A DNA stretch of 64,000 nt from an uncultured Lachnospiraceae bacterium (GTDB taxonomy: Bacteria; Bacillota; Clostridia; Lachnospirales; Lachnospiraceae), in the NCBI GenBank assembly GCA_947626365.1, contig CANQRW010000006.1, forward strand, positions 1 through 64,000, written 5' to 3'. The position numbers and the translations under genes are program-made. Every line of letters begins with the position of its first letter. Within the stretch, counting starts at the first letter, position 1. Below the pieces are notes generated by a model. That model made no database searches, was not told the DNA's origin, and saw nothing but the letters and a program-made list of their open reading frames with translations. Positions 50,833-60,329 of this stretch are shown here, in pieces.

Positions 50833-51674
50833 AGGACAAATCTGCCTTCCAGCGCCAGATACTGGTCCAGAAGCATTCTGCTGACCCTGGCACCGAACGT
50901 GGTCGCCGGATGGGCAGGATAATACATGGCGTCGCTGAAATTCTTGTGAAGCATCACCAGCACGTAAGGGCCGTAAGGCGTATAGATGATGCCGCCGTCG
51001 TTGCGGCAGGCATTCATGCTTCCGCTCTTGGATGCCACATGAATCAGCACGTCGTCCGTGTTATCTGTGTCTATGTACACCGGTGGGAAATCCGCCGTCA
51101 CCATGCTGTTGTAATGCTGTTTCTTAAGAATCGCCACCATTTTGTTGTCGGCCCAGGGACTGACCAGCTCACCCTTGGCCATCCGGACAAACACGCTGGC
51201 GTAATCTCTGGGGGTGGTAGTCCCCAGCTTGTCGTATTTTTCAAAATCAATGGGGTTGTGAAGGACAGTATCCTTACAGCCCAGCTTCTGGATATAATCA
51301 TTGATGATATCCACACCCAGATAATCAATCATCATATTGGTGGCAATATTGTCGCTGACAATGATCATCAATGTCGCCACATCCTTCGCCCTCAGCACAA
51401 TACCGGGGTCCAGGGAACACAGGACGCCGCTGCCGTCTACCATATGCTGTTTCCTGTAAGTCAGCATATCTTCCAGGCTGGCGCGTCCCTTCTCTATCTG
51501 GTCGAACAGGCTGGCCAGTATGAACGTCTTGATGGTGCTGGCAGTCTCAAACTTCTCATCCGCTCCGATGGCAATGATATTGCCGTGAAAATCATCGGCA
51601 TACACGCCCATAAATCCATCGTAGCTGGCAATCTCCGCCTCGATCCTCTTTTCCAACGTAAGTCTTGCGTCCAT
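50829..51674 (-). CDS. Class A beta-lactamase-related serine hydrolase
   Basis: STIK (SxxK), SDN and KSG motifs. Confidence 0.85.
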   Translation of the reverse strand: MDARLTLEKRIEAEIASYDGFMGVYADDFHGNIIAIGADEKFETASTIKTFILASLFDQIEKGRASLEDMLTYRKQHMVDGSGVLCSLDPGIVLRAKDVATLMIIVSDNIATNMMIDYLGVDIINDYIQKLGCKDTVLHNPIDFEKYDKLGTTTPRDYASVFVRMAKGELVSPWADNKMVAILKKQHYNSMVTADFPPVYIDTDNTDDVLIHVASKSGSMNACRNDGGIIYTPYGPYVLVMLHKNFSDAMYYPAHPATTFGARVSRMLLDQYLALEGRFVL

Positions 51675-51688
51675 ATTCCGCCTCCTTA

Positions 51689-52396
51689 TTAAATATCAAA
51701 TTTCCCCACCGGATCTTCTTCCTCAAAATATTCCCGATATTCCACGTCAATCTGGTAGCGCATCCGCTTCATGCTGAAATACAGATGGTCCTTCAGCACC
51801 GTCTCCATGCCCGAGATATCTCCCTGCTCCAGGCGCTCGATCAGCTGCTCATGTTCGTGAATGATTCTGGTAAAATCTGTCTCTGTCTCAAAATCAAGCA
51901 TCCGGAACCGGGTATAATGAAGCTGCTGCTCCTGCAGAAGGGCCCACAGCTTGGCTTTCTTCATAGCCTCAAACCAGTAGCCGTGAAGTTCCGCATCCAG
52001 CCGGTAGAACTGCTCCGGCTTGAAATCCTCTGTCTGAATCAGGGCCTTCTGCTTCCGAAGCATGTAATAAATGTCTTCCATAAGCATGGGGGTGGCTATC
52101 TTTGAGAAATCCCTCATGACCATAGTCTCCACAGCCACCCTCATGTAGATCATCTGCTTGATATTGCTGAGGCTTAACAGGGTGACATAGATTCCCCGAT
52201 AGGGAACCGTAATGACAAATCCCTGCTCCTGCAGCAGACGAAGGGCGTCCCGCACCGGCGTTCGGGACACGGAAAAACGCTCGCAGATTTCATTTTCCTT
52301 CACCAGCTGTCCCGGTTTCAGTTCCAGATCCAATATCTCCTGCTTAAGCACCTGATAAACCATATCTTCTCTGCTTTTGTAGGTTACGTCTTCCAT
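51689..52396 (-). CDS. GntR family regulator with FCD domain
   Basis: wHTH LKPGQLVKENEICERFSVSRTPVRDALRLLQEQGFV. Confidence 0.93.
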   Translation of the reverse strand: MEDVTYKSREDMVYQVLKQEILDLELKPGQLVKENEICERFSVSRTPVRDALRLLQEQGFVITVPYRGIYVTLLSLSNIKQMIYMRVAVETMVMRDFSKIATPMLMEDIYYMLRKQKALIQTEDFKPEQFYRLDAELHGYWFEAMKKAKLWALLQEQQLHYTRFRMLDFETETDFTRIIHEHEQLIERLEQGDISGMETVLKDHLYFSMKRMRYQIDVEYREYFEEEDPVGKFDI

Positions 52397-52462
52397 ATGG
52401 CCCTCTTCATTTCCGCGGGAGTCTCCCCGTCGCTTATAGTCAAATACCCTTCGGCAGCCGTA

Positions 52463-53305
52463 TTACTTCAAATCTACCGCATTCAGATTATCCATGTCGT
52501 CAAATGCCAGGTTCTCTCCGCCCATAGCCCAGATAAAGGTATAATTGGAGGTTCCCGCGCCGGAATGAATGCTCCAGGACGGGCTGATCACCGCCTCCTC
52601 ATTCTTCATAACGATATGTCTGGTCTCCGTAGGCTCGCCCATGAGATGGAACACGACATTATTCTCCGGCACCTCAAAATACATATAGATCTCCATGCGG
52701 CGCTCATGGGTGTGGCAGGGCATGGTATTCCAGATGCTGCCTTCCTCCAGGACAGTCATGCCCATGGACAGCTGGCAGGTCTTCAGCACATCCGGATGAA
52801 TGAACTGGTTGATGGTTCTTCTGTTAGCCGTCTTCTGGTCGCCCAGGGTCCTCTTGGCCGCATCCTGGATGGAGATAAATGTCGTCTTATAAGATGTATG
52901 GGCCGGAGCGCTTACCATGTAAAACTTAGCCGGATTAGACGCGTCGTCGCTGGAAAACAGCACCTTCTTCGTACCCTTGGTAATATACAGGCAGTCCTTG
53001 TAGCCCAATGAAAACATCTCGTCGTCAGCAGCGATCTTGCCGGGACCTCCGATATTGAAGATACCGATCTCACGGCGCTCCAGAAAATAGTCGGTGCCGA
53101 AATTCTTCCAGCAGTCGATTCCCTTATCGATCGGAACCTGCTCCGTCGTAGGCATGCAGCCCAGCGTCACCATGCGGTCCACATGGGAATAGACGGCGTG
53201 CACCTCATTAGGCGCGTACAGATCCGTGATCAAAAACTCGTTCCTCAGTTCCTCTGTCGTGTAGCGTTTCACATCCTTCTGGTTTGCTGAATAGCGAATA
53301 TCCAT
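52463..53305 (-). CDS. kduI: 5-dehydro-4-deoxy-D-glucuronate isomerase
   Basis: MDIRYSANQKDVKRYTTEELRNEFLI; CHTHERRMEIYMYF metal-binding region. Confidence 0.93.
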   Translation of the reverse strand: MDIRYSANQKDVKRYTTEELRNEFLITDLYAPNEVHAVYSHVDRMVTLGCMPTTEQVPIDKGIDCWKNFGTDYFLERREIGIFNIGGPGKIAADDEMFSLGYKDCLYITKGTKKVLFSSDDASNPAKFYMVSAPAHTSYKTTFISIQDAAKRTLGDQKTANRRTINQFIHPDVLKTCQLSMGMTVLEEGSIWNTMPCHTHERRMEIYMYFEVPENNVVFHLMGEPTETRHIVMKNEEAVISPSWSIHSGAGTSNYTFIWAMGGENLAFDDMDNLNAVDLK

Positions 53306-53333
53306 GGTTCTTCCTCCTTTTATATTTGTATTT

Positions 53334-53363
53334 TTTGTATACAAATTTTCTGCTTTGATTATA
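53334..53363 (-). promoter_or_regulatory. Candidate GntR operator and -10 box upstream of kduI
   Basis: Perfect palindrome TTTGTATACAAA (53334-53345) just downstream of TATAAT (53363..53358). Confidence 0.6.
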
Positions 53364-53427
53364 CCCTTTTCCGCGATTTCCTGCAATATCTATTCGCAAT
53401 AAATTACAAAATACTTTCAAATATTTT

Positions 53428-53463
53428 CAGAGGGCAGAACCCCAACAGCGGCTCCGCCCTCTG
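53428..53463 (-). terminator. Terminator of the amino-acid ABC operon
   Basis: CAGAGGGC...GCCCTCTG hairpin followed by AAAATATTT on the minus strand. Confidence 0.55.
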
Positions 53464-53533
53464 ATAACTGATCCACATGCTATGATGTCGGGGTCAAAAG
53501 GTATTTTGCCCCTGATGATGCGTCTTCCGGAAA

Positions 53534-54310
53534 TTACAGCACCTTTCCCAGGAAATCCTTCAGCCTCGGATTCTTCGGGTTGGTGAAAATCTCTTCCGGC
53601 GTTCCCTGCTCCAGAAGCTGGCCATCCGCCATGAACAGCACGCGGTTGCCCACCTCACGAGCAAAGCCCATCTCGTGGGTCACGCACACCATGGTCATGC
53701 CGTCCCGGGCAAGTTCCTTCATAACATCCAGAACCTCGCCTACCATCTCCGGATCCAGAGCGGATGTGGGCTCGTCAAAGAGCATGACCTGAGGCTCCAT
53801 AGCCAGGGCGCGCACAATGGCCACACGCTGCTTCTGACCTCCGGACAGCTGGATGGGATAGGCTCCCGCCCGGTCCTTCAATCCCACGCGGTCCAGCAGC
53901 GCCAGCGCCTTCTGCTCCGCGTCGGAGCGGCTGACGCCCTTCACCTTCATGGGCGCGAGGGTCATGTTCTCCAGAATGGTCATATGGGGAAACAGGTTAA
54001 AATGCTGGAACACCATGCCCATCTTCTGGCGAAGGTCGTCGATATCGACCCGCACGGTCTTCCCGTTTTCATCCTTATACTTCCTCTTGGTGATATCGAC
54101 GCCGTCAAAGATGATAGAGCCGCTTGTGGGGGATTCCAGCCGGTTCAGGCTCCGCAGGAACGTGGATTTACCGGAACCGGAAGGCCCGATGACCACCATC
54201 ACGTCGCCTTTGTTGATATCCACCGTTATGCCGTCCAGCGCCTTGATGGCGCCGCCGTTATAATGCTTCTTAAGATCCTTCACCCGAATCAGACTACCGT
54301 TTGTCGCCAT
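53534..54310 (-). CDS. Amino-acid ABC transporter ATP-binding protein
   Basis: Walker [10 protein letters not shown], signature [17 protein letters not shown], Walker [13 protein letters not shown]. Confidence 0.95.
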   Translation of the reverse strand: MATNGSLIRVKDLKKHYNGGAIKALDGITVDINKGDVMVVIGPSGSGKSTFLRSLNRLESPTSGSIIFDGVDITKRKYKDENGKTVRVDIDDLRQKMGMVFQHFNLFPHMTILENMTLAPMKVKGVSRSDAEQKALALLDRVGLKDRAGAYPIQLSGGQKQRVAIVRALAMEPQVMLFDEPTSALDPEMVGEVLDVMKELARDGMTMVCVTHEMGFAREVGNRVLFMADGQLLEQGTPEEIFTNPKNPRLKDFLGKVL

Positions 54311-55082
54311 GGCTCATCCTCCTCTCGAAGTAAGCAATCGCCTTGGATGTGGGGAAACACAGGCAGAAGTAGATGGCAGTTGCCACCAGCAAAGGTTCTA
54401 CGATGATGAACGTAGCTCCTCTGACCGCGTTTACCGCCGACATCAGATCCTGCACGCCGATGGTATAGGTAATCGCAGACTCCTTGATGATCACGACGAA
54501 CTCATTGGCGATCGCCGGAAGAATATTCTTCAGAGCCTGGGGCAGAATGATATAACGCATATTCTGCACCTGGGACAATCCCAGGGAGCGGGCCGCCTCC
54601 GTCTGGCCTCCGTCGATGGACTGAATGCCGGCCCGGATGATCTCGCACAGATACGCGCCCGAATTCATGCCGAGAGCCACAACGCCCGGGAAGAACCGGT
54701 TGAATTTGATAAATCCGAACAGGCTGAAGGTAGGCAGGTCCACCACGCTGAACACGCCGTAGTAGATGATGAAAATCTGCACCAGCACAGGCGTGGAACG
54801 CAGCACCTCGACATAAGCCGTAGCGATAAAGCTCAGCGGATTGAAACGGCTGATAAAGCCGATTGCGCCGCCGCCCTCCTTCATATTTCCGTTGGCGTCC
54901 TGATTTAAAAACTTAAACGGCATAAAGCTGGACAATCTCATAAGCGCCAGCACCAGGGCGATACAGAAACCGATTGCCACAGTAAACAGGGACAAAAGAA
55001 CCGTGACCAGCAGGCCCTCCCAGAAAAGCTGGGCGTATGGAGCTATCTTCGGAAAATTCGATAACTGGATGAAAGAACCCAT
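54294..55082 (-). CDS. Amino-acid ABC transporter permease
   Basis: HisM/GlnP-type [28 protein letters not shown]. Confidence 0.94.
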   Translation of the reverse strand: MGSFIQLSNFPKIAPYAQLFWEGLLVTVLLSLFTVAIGFCIALVLALMRLSSFMPFKFLNQDANGNMKEGGGAIGFISRFNPLSFIATAYVEVLRSTPVLVQIFIIYYGVFSVVDLPTFSLFGFIKFNRFFPGVVALGMNSGAYLCEIIRAGIQSIDGGQTEAARSLGLSQVQNMRYIILPQALKNILPAIANEFVVIIKESAITYTIGVQDLMSAVNAVRGATFIIVEPLLVATAIYFCLCFPTSKAIAYFERRMSHGDKR

Positions 55083-55108
55083 TAAGCTACTCCTTTACTT
55101 ATGTAAGT

Positions 55109-56074
55109 TTACTCCTGAACGTTGCCCTCTTCGTCCAGCAGGCCCTCATACTTGGTGCCTGCCGCCAGCTCATTGGCCTCAGCCACGAAAGTCTCCATGG
55201 AGCCGTCCTCCAGAGCCTGAGCGATGGCCGCGTTGACGCCTGCCATCAGGGACTCGTTGCCCTTGCTCACGCCTACGGCAGAACCTTCCTGATCGTAAGG
55301 AACGTCCAGGACGATCTCAAGGTCCGGATAGTTTCTCTGATAGCTGATGGCCACGTCCGTCTCGATATAAGCGGCGTCCATGGTTCCGGCCAGCAGCTCG
55401 GAAATCAGGTCGGTAACCTTCGGCAGGGAAATGATATCGGCCTCGGGAGAATTCTCGTTAGCCAAATCCAGCTGAATGGAGCCGGTCTGGGCGCCTACGG
55501 TAACCTCAGGCTTATTGATGGCTTCAAAGCTGTTGTAGACATCCTTATTGGCCTTGGTGGTAACCAGGGACTGGCCGCCCTTGTAATACAGGTCGGAGAA
55601 GTCCATGATGCCTTCGCGGGCAGGATCCGGCGACAGGCCTGCCATGCCCAGGTCTACGGACTTGGTCTGCAGCTCGCTGAGAACGCCGTCAAAGTCTACA
55701 GGGATTACGTTCAGTTCCAGGCCGAGATAATCAGCAATATACTGTGCCAGAGCCATATCGAAGCCGGCCAGGGTGGGAGTTCCGTCCTCGCCGATGGCGT
55801 AGAACTCATAGGGGGCGAAATCGGGGCTGGTAGCCACGGTCAGAACGCCGGGCTCCACCGTCTCAACTTCCAGGGTTTCGGCTTCCGTCTCAGCAGCCTC
55901 TGTCTCGGCGGCTTCCGTCTCGGCAGCCTCCGCTTTCGTCTCCTCCGCCGCTTCGGTCGCTGCCGCGGTCGTCTCTGCCGCCGTTGTGGCGGACTCCGAT
56001 GAGCTGCCGCCGCAGGCTGCCAGAGAAGCGGTCATGCAAAGCGCAAGTGCCAGTGCAAAAAATCGTTTTTTCAT
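55109..56074 (-). CDS. Amino-acid ABC transporter substrate-binding lipoprotein
   Basis: Lipobox SLAACGG; SBP family 3 motif APYEFYAIGEDGTPTLAGFDMALAQYIAD. Confidence 0.93.
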   Translation of the reverse strand: MKKRFFALALALCMTASLAACGGSSSESATTAAETTAAATEAAEETKAEAAETEAAETEAAETEAETLEVETVEPGVLTVATSPDFAPYEFYAIGEDGTPTLAGFDMALAQYIADYLGLELNVIPVDFDGVLSELQTKSVDLGMAGLSPDPAREGIMDFSDLYYKGGQSLVTTKANKDVYNSFEAINKPEVTVGAQTGSIQLDLANENSPEADIISLPKVTDLISELLAGTMDAAYIETDVAISYQRNYPDLEIVLDVPYDQEGSAVGVSKGNESLMAGVNAAIAQALEDGSMETFVAEANELAAGTKYEGLLDEEGNVQE

Positions 56075-56277
56075 AATGCTTTCCTCCTTATCTGATGCCC
56101 TATTCACAGGCATCGTGCATAAATATGTTTTCATTATAGCGGTTTTTCAAAATTTATCAAGTGCAATCTTACATATCCTGAATAAAAATGCACCTAAAAA
56201 TGCACATCAAACCGCATTTTCCGGCTTGGCGGCAGCGGATTTTTGCAGTATAATCGCCCTGTGGGAGGAACCGCGTC

Positions 56278-57066
56278 ATGTCCTTATTTATCATAGACCT
56301 GCTCCAAAAAACGGCGTGGTACGCCGATGCGCCGAAACCATATTCCGCTTTTCATATTATATTTTCCGTAACCGGAATCATAGCTGCCGCCGGAGCCGCT
56401 TACGGGCTTTCACGGCTGAGCGCCCGCAAATCATCCGGGAACTTTCATCTCCGGATTCTGTTCCTCTGCGGCCTGATCCTGGCTCTGGGAGAAGCCTACA
56501 AACAGCTGTTCCTCTATTATATCGTAGATGGCGGACGGTACGACTGGTGGTATTTCCCATTTCAGCTGTGCAGCATGCCCATGTATCTGTGCCTGCTGCT
56601 TCCGCTGTTCTCCGGGCAGACCGTTTTCCGGCGTATTGTCTGTACGTTCCTTCAGGATTTCGGTCTTCTGGGCGGCATCATGGCCCTGGCGGAGCCCTCC
56701 GGCCTTCTCCATCCCTATTGGCTGCTGACTGTCCACGGACTTCTGTGGCATGTAATCCTGATCTTTATCAGCCTGTTCATCTCTTTTTCCGGCCTGTCCG
56801 GCAGAACCGGCAAAGATTTCGCCCAAACCCTTCCTCTCCTGGCGCTGTTCTGCGGAATTGCCACCGTCATCAATATCGCCACCCGGGGAGCCGCCGATAT
56901 GTTCTATATCTCGCCCTACTACCCTATCACACAGGTGGTATTCCATTCCATCGCTCTCCGTTTCGGCAATGCCGCTGGCATCGGCGCCTACCTGGCCTGC
57001 CTGTGCGCGGGAGGCTGGCTCTGCCACCGGTTGGCAGGAATATTAAACACCGGACAATACAAATAA
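56278..57066 (+). CDS. TIGR02206/YwaF-like integral membrane protein
   Basis: Multi-TM protein with YYIVDGGRYDWWYFPFQLCSMPMYLCLLLP. Confidence 0.75.
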   Translation: MSLFIIDLLQKTAWYADAPKPYSAFHIIFSVTGIIAAAGAAYGLSRLSARKSSGNFHLRILFLCGLILALGEAYKQLFLYYIVDGGRYDWWYFPFQLCSMPMYLCLLLPLFSGQTVFRRIVCTFLQDFGLLGGIMALAEPSGLLHPYWLLTVHGLLWHVILIFISLFISFSGLSGRTGKDFAQTLPLLALFCGIATVINIATRGAADMFYISPYYPITQVVFHSIALRFGNAAGIGAYLACLCAGGWLCHRLAGILNTGQYK

Positions 57067-57067
57067 A

Positions 57068-57105
57068 ACTGCCGCAGTCCCCGATCTCCGGTTCCCGCGG
57101 CAGTT
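57068..57105. terminator. Hairpin between converging genes
   Basis: AACTGCCGC...GCGGCAGTT. Confidence 0.65.
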
Positions 57106-57173
57106 CTCATATTCTTCTGCTCCTTATTTCTGTTATCCTGTTTCTGCTCCCTGTTTCTGTTATCCTGTTCCGG

Positions 57174-58205
57174 TTATGGCCGGAACTTGCTGTAGGTCTT
57201 TCCCGCTTCCAAAACCACGCCTCTGGCCTGGGCCATCTCGCTGACCGTCACCAGCTGGTATCCTCTGGCTGTCAGCTCCGGAATGATCTGGAGCGCGGCG
57301 GCGCCGGTGGCGCTGTACAGCTCATGCATCAGTACGATATCTCCGTCCTGCACCTGACTCAGCACCACATTCACAGTATTCTGAGTATTTCTGGTCTTCC
57401 AGTCCAGCGTATCGATGCTCCACATGATCATGGGATAATTTACATTGGCGCGAACTGTATTGTTGATATTGCCTCCTGGCAGACGCACCAGCGTGGGACG
57501 GACGCCACAGGCTGCCTGAATGACATCGTTGGCCCTGTTTACCTCGCTCTGAATCTGATCGCCGCTCAGCTTATTAAAATATTTGTGGTCGTAGCTGTGA
57601 TTGGCCACCTCATGGCCTTCCGCCACCATCCTCTGAAGCTCCGCGGCTCTGGACGGGCACCGTTCTCCTACCACGAAGAAGGTGGCCTTGCCGCCGTACG
57701 CCGCCAGACAATCCATGATCTGGTTGCCAACCTCCGTCTGAGGGCCGTCGTCAAAAGTCAGCGCCACCATCGGCCGGCTGGGATCGATCACTCTCCCTGC
57801 TGCCTGCGCCTCCGGCTGAGCTTCCGGCGCGGCCTCTGGCTGCGGTGCTCCCGGCCCTTCCGGCTGAGTTACCGCCGTTTCCGGCTGCGGGGCTCCCGGC
57901 CCTTCCGGCTGAGTTACCGCCGTTTCCGGCTGCGGGGCTCCCGGACCCTCCGGCGAAACCGCGGTCCCCTGCTGGCCTTCCGCCTGCTGTTCCGGAACAG
58001 AAGGCGCCTCCTCAGCCGCCTGGGAATTTCCGTCTGCGGCCGGAGGAGTCGTCTCATTGCCGTTCTCATCCACCCACCTGGCCCCGCCGGGGCCTTTCTC
58101 AAGATCGACCCAGTGGCCGCCCTCCGCCAGCGCAGCCTGGGACGCCATCGCGCAGAAGAGACAGCTGATTCCCATAACAGCTATCCATTTTCTCATCCTG
58201 TTCAT
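57174..58205 (-). CDS. Polysaccharide deacetylase family protein with N-terminal Pro-rich tandem repeats
   Basis: NodB-domain motifs VALTFDDGPQTEV and HSYDHKYF; repeats PEGPGAPQPETAVTQ. Confidence 0.9.
   Translation of the reverse strand: MNRMRKWIAVMGISCLFCAMASQAALAEGGHWVDLEKGPGGARWVDENGNETTPPAADGNSQAAEEAPSVPEQQAEGQQGTAVSPEGPGAPQPETAVTQPEGPGAPQPETAVTQPEGPGAPQPEAAPEAQPEAQAAGRVIDPSRPMVALTFDDGPQTEVGNQIMDCLAAYGGKATFFVVGERCPSRAAELQRMVAEGHEVANHSYDHKYFNKLSGDQIQSEVNRANDVIQAACGVRPTLVRLPGGNINNTVRANVNYPMIMWSIDTLDWKTRNTQNTVNVVLSQVQDGDIVLMHELYSATGAAALQIIPELTARGYQLVTVSEMAQARGVVLEAGKTYSKFRP
57838..57957 (-). repeat. 45-bp in-frame tandem repeat (two full copies plus a partial third)
   Basis: GGCTGCGGGGCTCCCGGCCCTTCCGGCTGAGTTACCGCCGTTTCC units at 57838, 57883 and 57928. 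Confidence 0.9.
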
Positions 58206-58321
58206 AACCTATTCCCTCCCATATTTCGACAAAATTTGTTTATCCTACGGTTTATTATAGGTCATCTTGTCAGGGAAGTAAACTGTTTTTTCACGCATAC
58301 AGGCCTTTTCGCCTGCCACGT

Positions 58322-59503
58322 TTACGGTGCCCCTGTCTGGGTCTGCACGACTCCATCCACGACCCACGCTCCGTTTTCATTTACCGTGTACCCGTCCGGA
58401 GTAACGGTGTTCAGGAGGCAATATCCATCGCTGTCAAAATAGTAATTTTCATAAATACCGTCTTTATTGCCGTCCAGCCACATCCAAGTGTTTACAGGGT
58501 AAGTGCCGTCTCCGTTTCTCCACCAATAGCCCCGCTGGTCCTTCACCCAGTGGTCTTCCGCGTATATAGTTATCACATTCGTAAGAGGCAGAGCCGACGT
58601 ATTGAAACCTGCCATCTCCGAAAGCGCGCTTCTGGCATACCTGCCTACAGCCGAGAAAACAAAGACATCCGGATCCTCAACGGCCACATTTTCCAGGTCG
58701 AGATAATACCGATTCGCGCAGACGGAAGATTTGAACCGCTCCGCCAATACCTTCATCGGAGAAAAGCGGAACGAATCACCGGTAAAATACAGTTTCTCCG
58801 GCCAGCAGCCGGGAACCGTACTGAAATAATAGCTGTATATCCAGTCGTTGTTCTGCCGGGAAATAATGGTTTTCGTCAATTCCGCCAGGGGTTCGTCCTG
58901 ATAGATATATTCCGGACGTACATTTCCCGCGTCGCTGTCCGGCAGGAGGGTAAAGGTATGCTCGATCATCGCATCCTCGTGTCCGAAATGTTCGCCTATC
59001 GCACGGATCAGTTCACCTGCCGCCACATAACCTCCGACCAGATTCCAGTGACTGTCATTGGCATAATACAGGCTGGCCCCATCCAAAACTCCGGCCTCCC
59101 TTGCCGACTTAAGCAGCGCCTTGGAGTAAATAACCGGAAGTTCCGGCGCATTGGTATGAAGATAATCTACCAGCTGGTCAATCGGATCCTGCCCCGCCAG
59201 CGGATATCCTGCAGGAAGCATATCACCGTAAATCTCCTCCTTATCCGGAGCGATAAAAACTACAAAATAAATACCGGCTTCTGCCAGTTCTCCCTGCAGT
59301 GACAAAAGATTCGTCATAATTTGCTGGCACTCCGCGTCTGTGATGGGCCTCTGCCTCGCCGCATAGGCTTCCTGCAGAAAATCCCATCCCTCAGATATCC
59401 CGTCTATATATCCGATACGGGCAAACACGGGCATGGCGCTTACCACAGACAGGACCGCCGCAAGCATCAGCGCAGCCATTCTTTTCCACATATGTCTTTT
59501 CAT
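58322..59503 (-). CDS. AlgX/AlgJ-like SGNH-type hydrolase/acetyltransferase with C-terminal cell-wall-binding repeats
   Basis: YYANDSHWNLVG (DxHW) and YFTGDSFRFS (GDS) motifs; C-terminal GYWWRNGDGTYPVNTWMWLDGNKDGIYENYYFDSDGY. Confidence 0.7.
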   Translation of the reverse strand: MKRHMWKRMAALMLAAVLSVVSAMPVFARIGYIDGISEGWDFLQEAYAARQRPITDAECQQIMTNLLSLQGELAEAGIYFVVFIAPDKEEIYGDMLPAGYPLAGQDPIDQLVDYLHTNAPELPVIYSKALLKSAREAGVLDGASLYYANDSHWNLVGGYVAAGELIRAIGEHFGHEDAMIEHTFTLLPDSDAGNVRPEYIYQDEPLAELTKTIISRQNNDWIYSYYFSTVPGCWPEKLYFTGDSFRFSPMKVLAERFKSSVCANRYYLDLENVAVEDPDVFVFSAVGRYARSALSEMAGFNTSALPLTNVITIYAEDHWVKDQRGYWWRNGDGTYPVNTWMWLDGNKDGIYENYYFDSDGYCLLNTVTPDGYTVNENGAWVVDGVVQTQTGAP

Positions 59504-59615
59504 TCTCTTTCCAAACCTCCGCAGCTTATATTCACATCGTTTTCTTTCATAAACAAGGCTGACATGGCCGCAGATCCACATAGAAATACCTGCGCCAGGC
59601 CAGCCCTGACAATTC

Positions 59616-60176
59616 TTATTCGGTAACCGTATAGGAAATATAAGCTACTTTTCCGCCGGTCATCTTAATATAAAGAAGCTCCTTATCCTCCGTAACCTTG
59701 TAGGTTCCCAGTCCCTTCACCGCTGTGGGATAAATCTTCGTCACAGTATCGGCGCTGTCGCCTACCTTAAGCCCTTCCTCTGTCGCAACATTCGCTGTCA
59801 TGAGAGTGATGCTCGCCACGATATCTTTTCCGGTATTCCTGTCCTGCTCTACATATACTTCGAAATCCTTGCTGTCCTTCTCTCCATAGGTGTAGGCACG
59901 GTTAATATAGCCGTTCGCGCAGGTATTGACTTCCCGGGAGCCATTGGAATCGCCAAGCGTCTTCATCGCTTCCTTCGCATCGGTTCCCAGCTCGTAACGC
60001 ACTTCCTTATAAGTAAAGCCAAACTTCTTCGTTTTCACCTGGGCTTCTTTCGCCTGCGTCTCCGCAGTCGCCGCCGCAGATGTCCCGCCGACAGACGCCC
60101 ACGCCGTCATCCCAAAAAGAAACGACATAAACAATACGCCTGCTGCCGCCAGCATCTTTTTCCCCTTTTTCATCAT
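59616..60176 (-). CDS. Secreted hypothetical protein
   Basis: Signal peptide KKMLAAAGVLFMSFLFGMTAWASVGG. Confidence 0.6.
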   Translation of the reverse strand: MMKKGKKMLAAAGVLFMSFLFGMTAWASVGGTSAAATAETQAKEAQVKTKKFGFTYKEVRYELGTDAKEAMKTLGDSNGSREVNTCANGYINRAYTYGEKDSKDFEVYVEQDRNTGKDIVASITLMTANVATEEGLKVGDSADTVTKIYPTAVKGLGTYKVTEDKELLYIKMTGGKVAYISYTVTE

Positions 60177-60329
60177 AACGCTGTCTCCCTTCTTTGATGT
60201 CATTTCATATAATTGATGTCACTTCATATATAACAAAATCCTAACACAATATCCTGCCGCATGTCAACTCCCAACTTCCCGATGCCGCGCCGCCGCTCTC
60301 ACTTTTCCCATTCGTTCTTCCTATTTTCA

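Noticed and set aside
55986-58442. 818-aa plus-strand ORF
   Set aside because: Spans several well-supported genes in other frames or strands; low-complexity Arg/Ser/Pro composition
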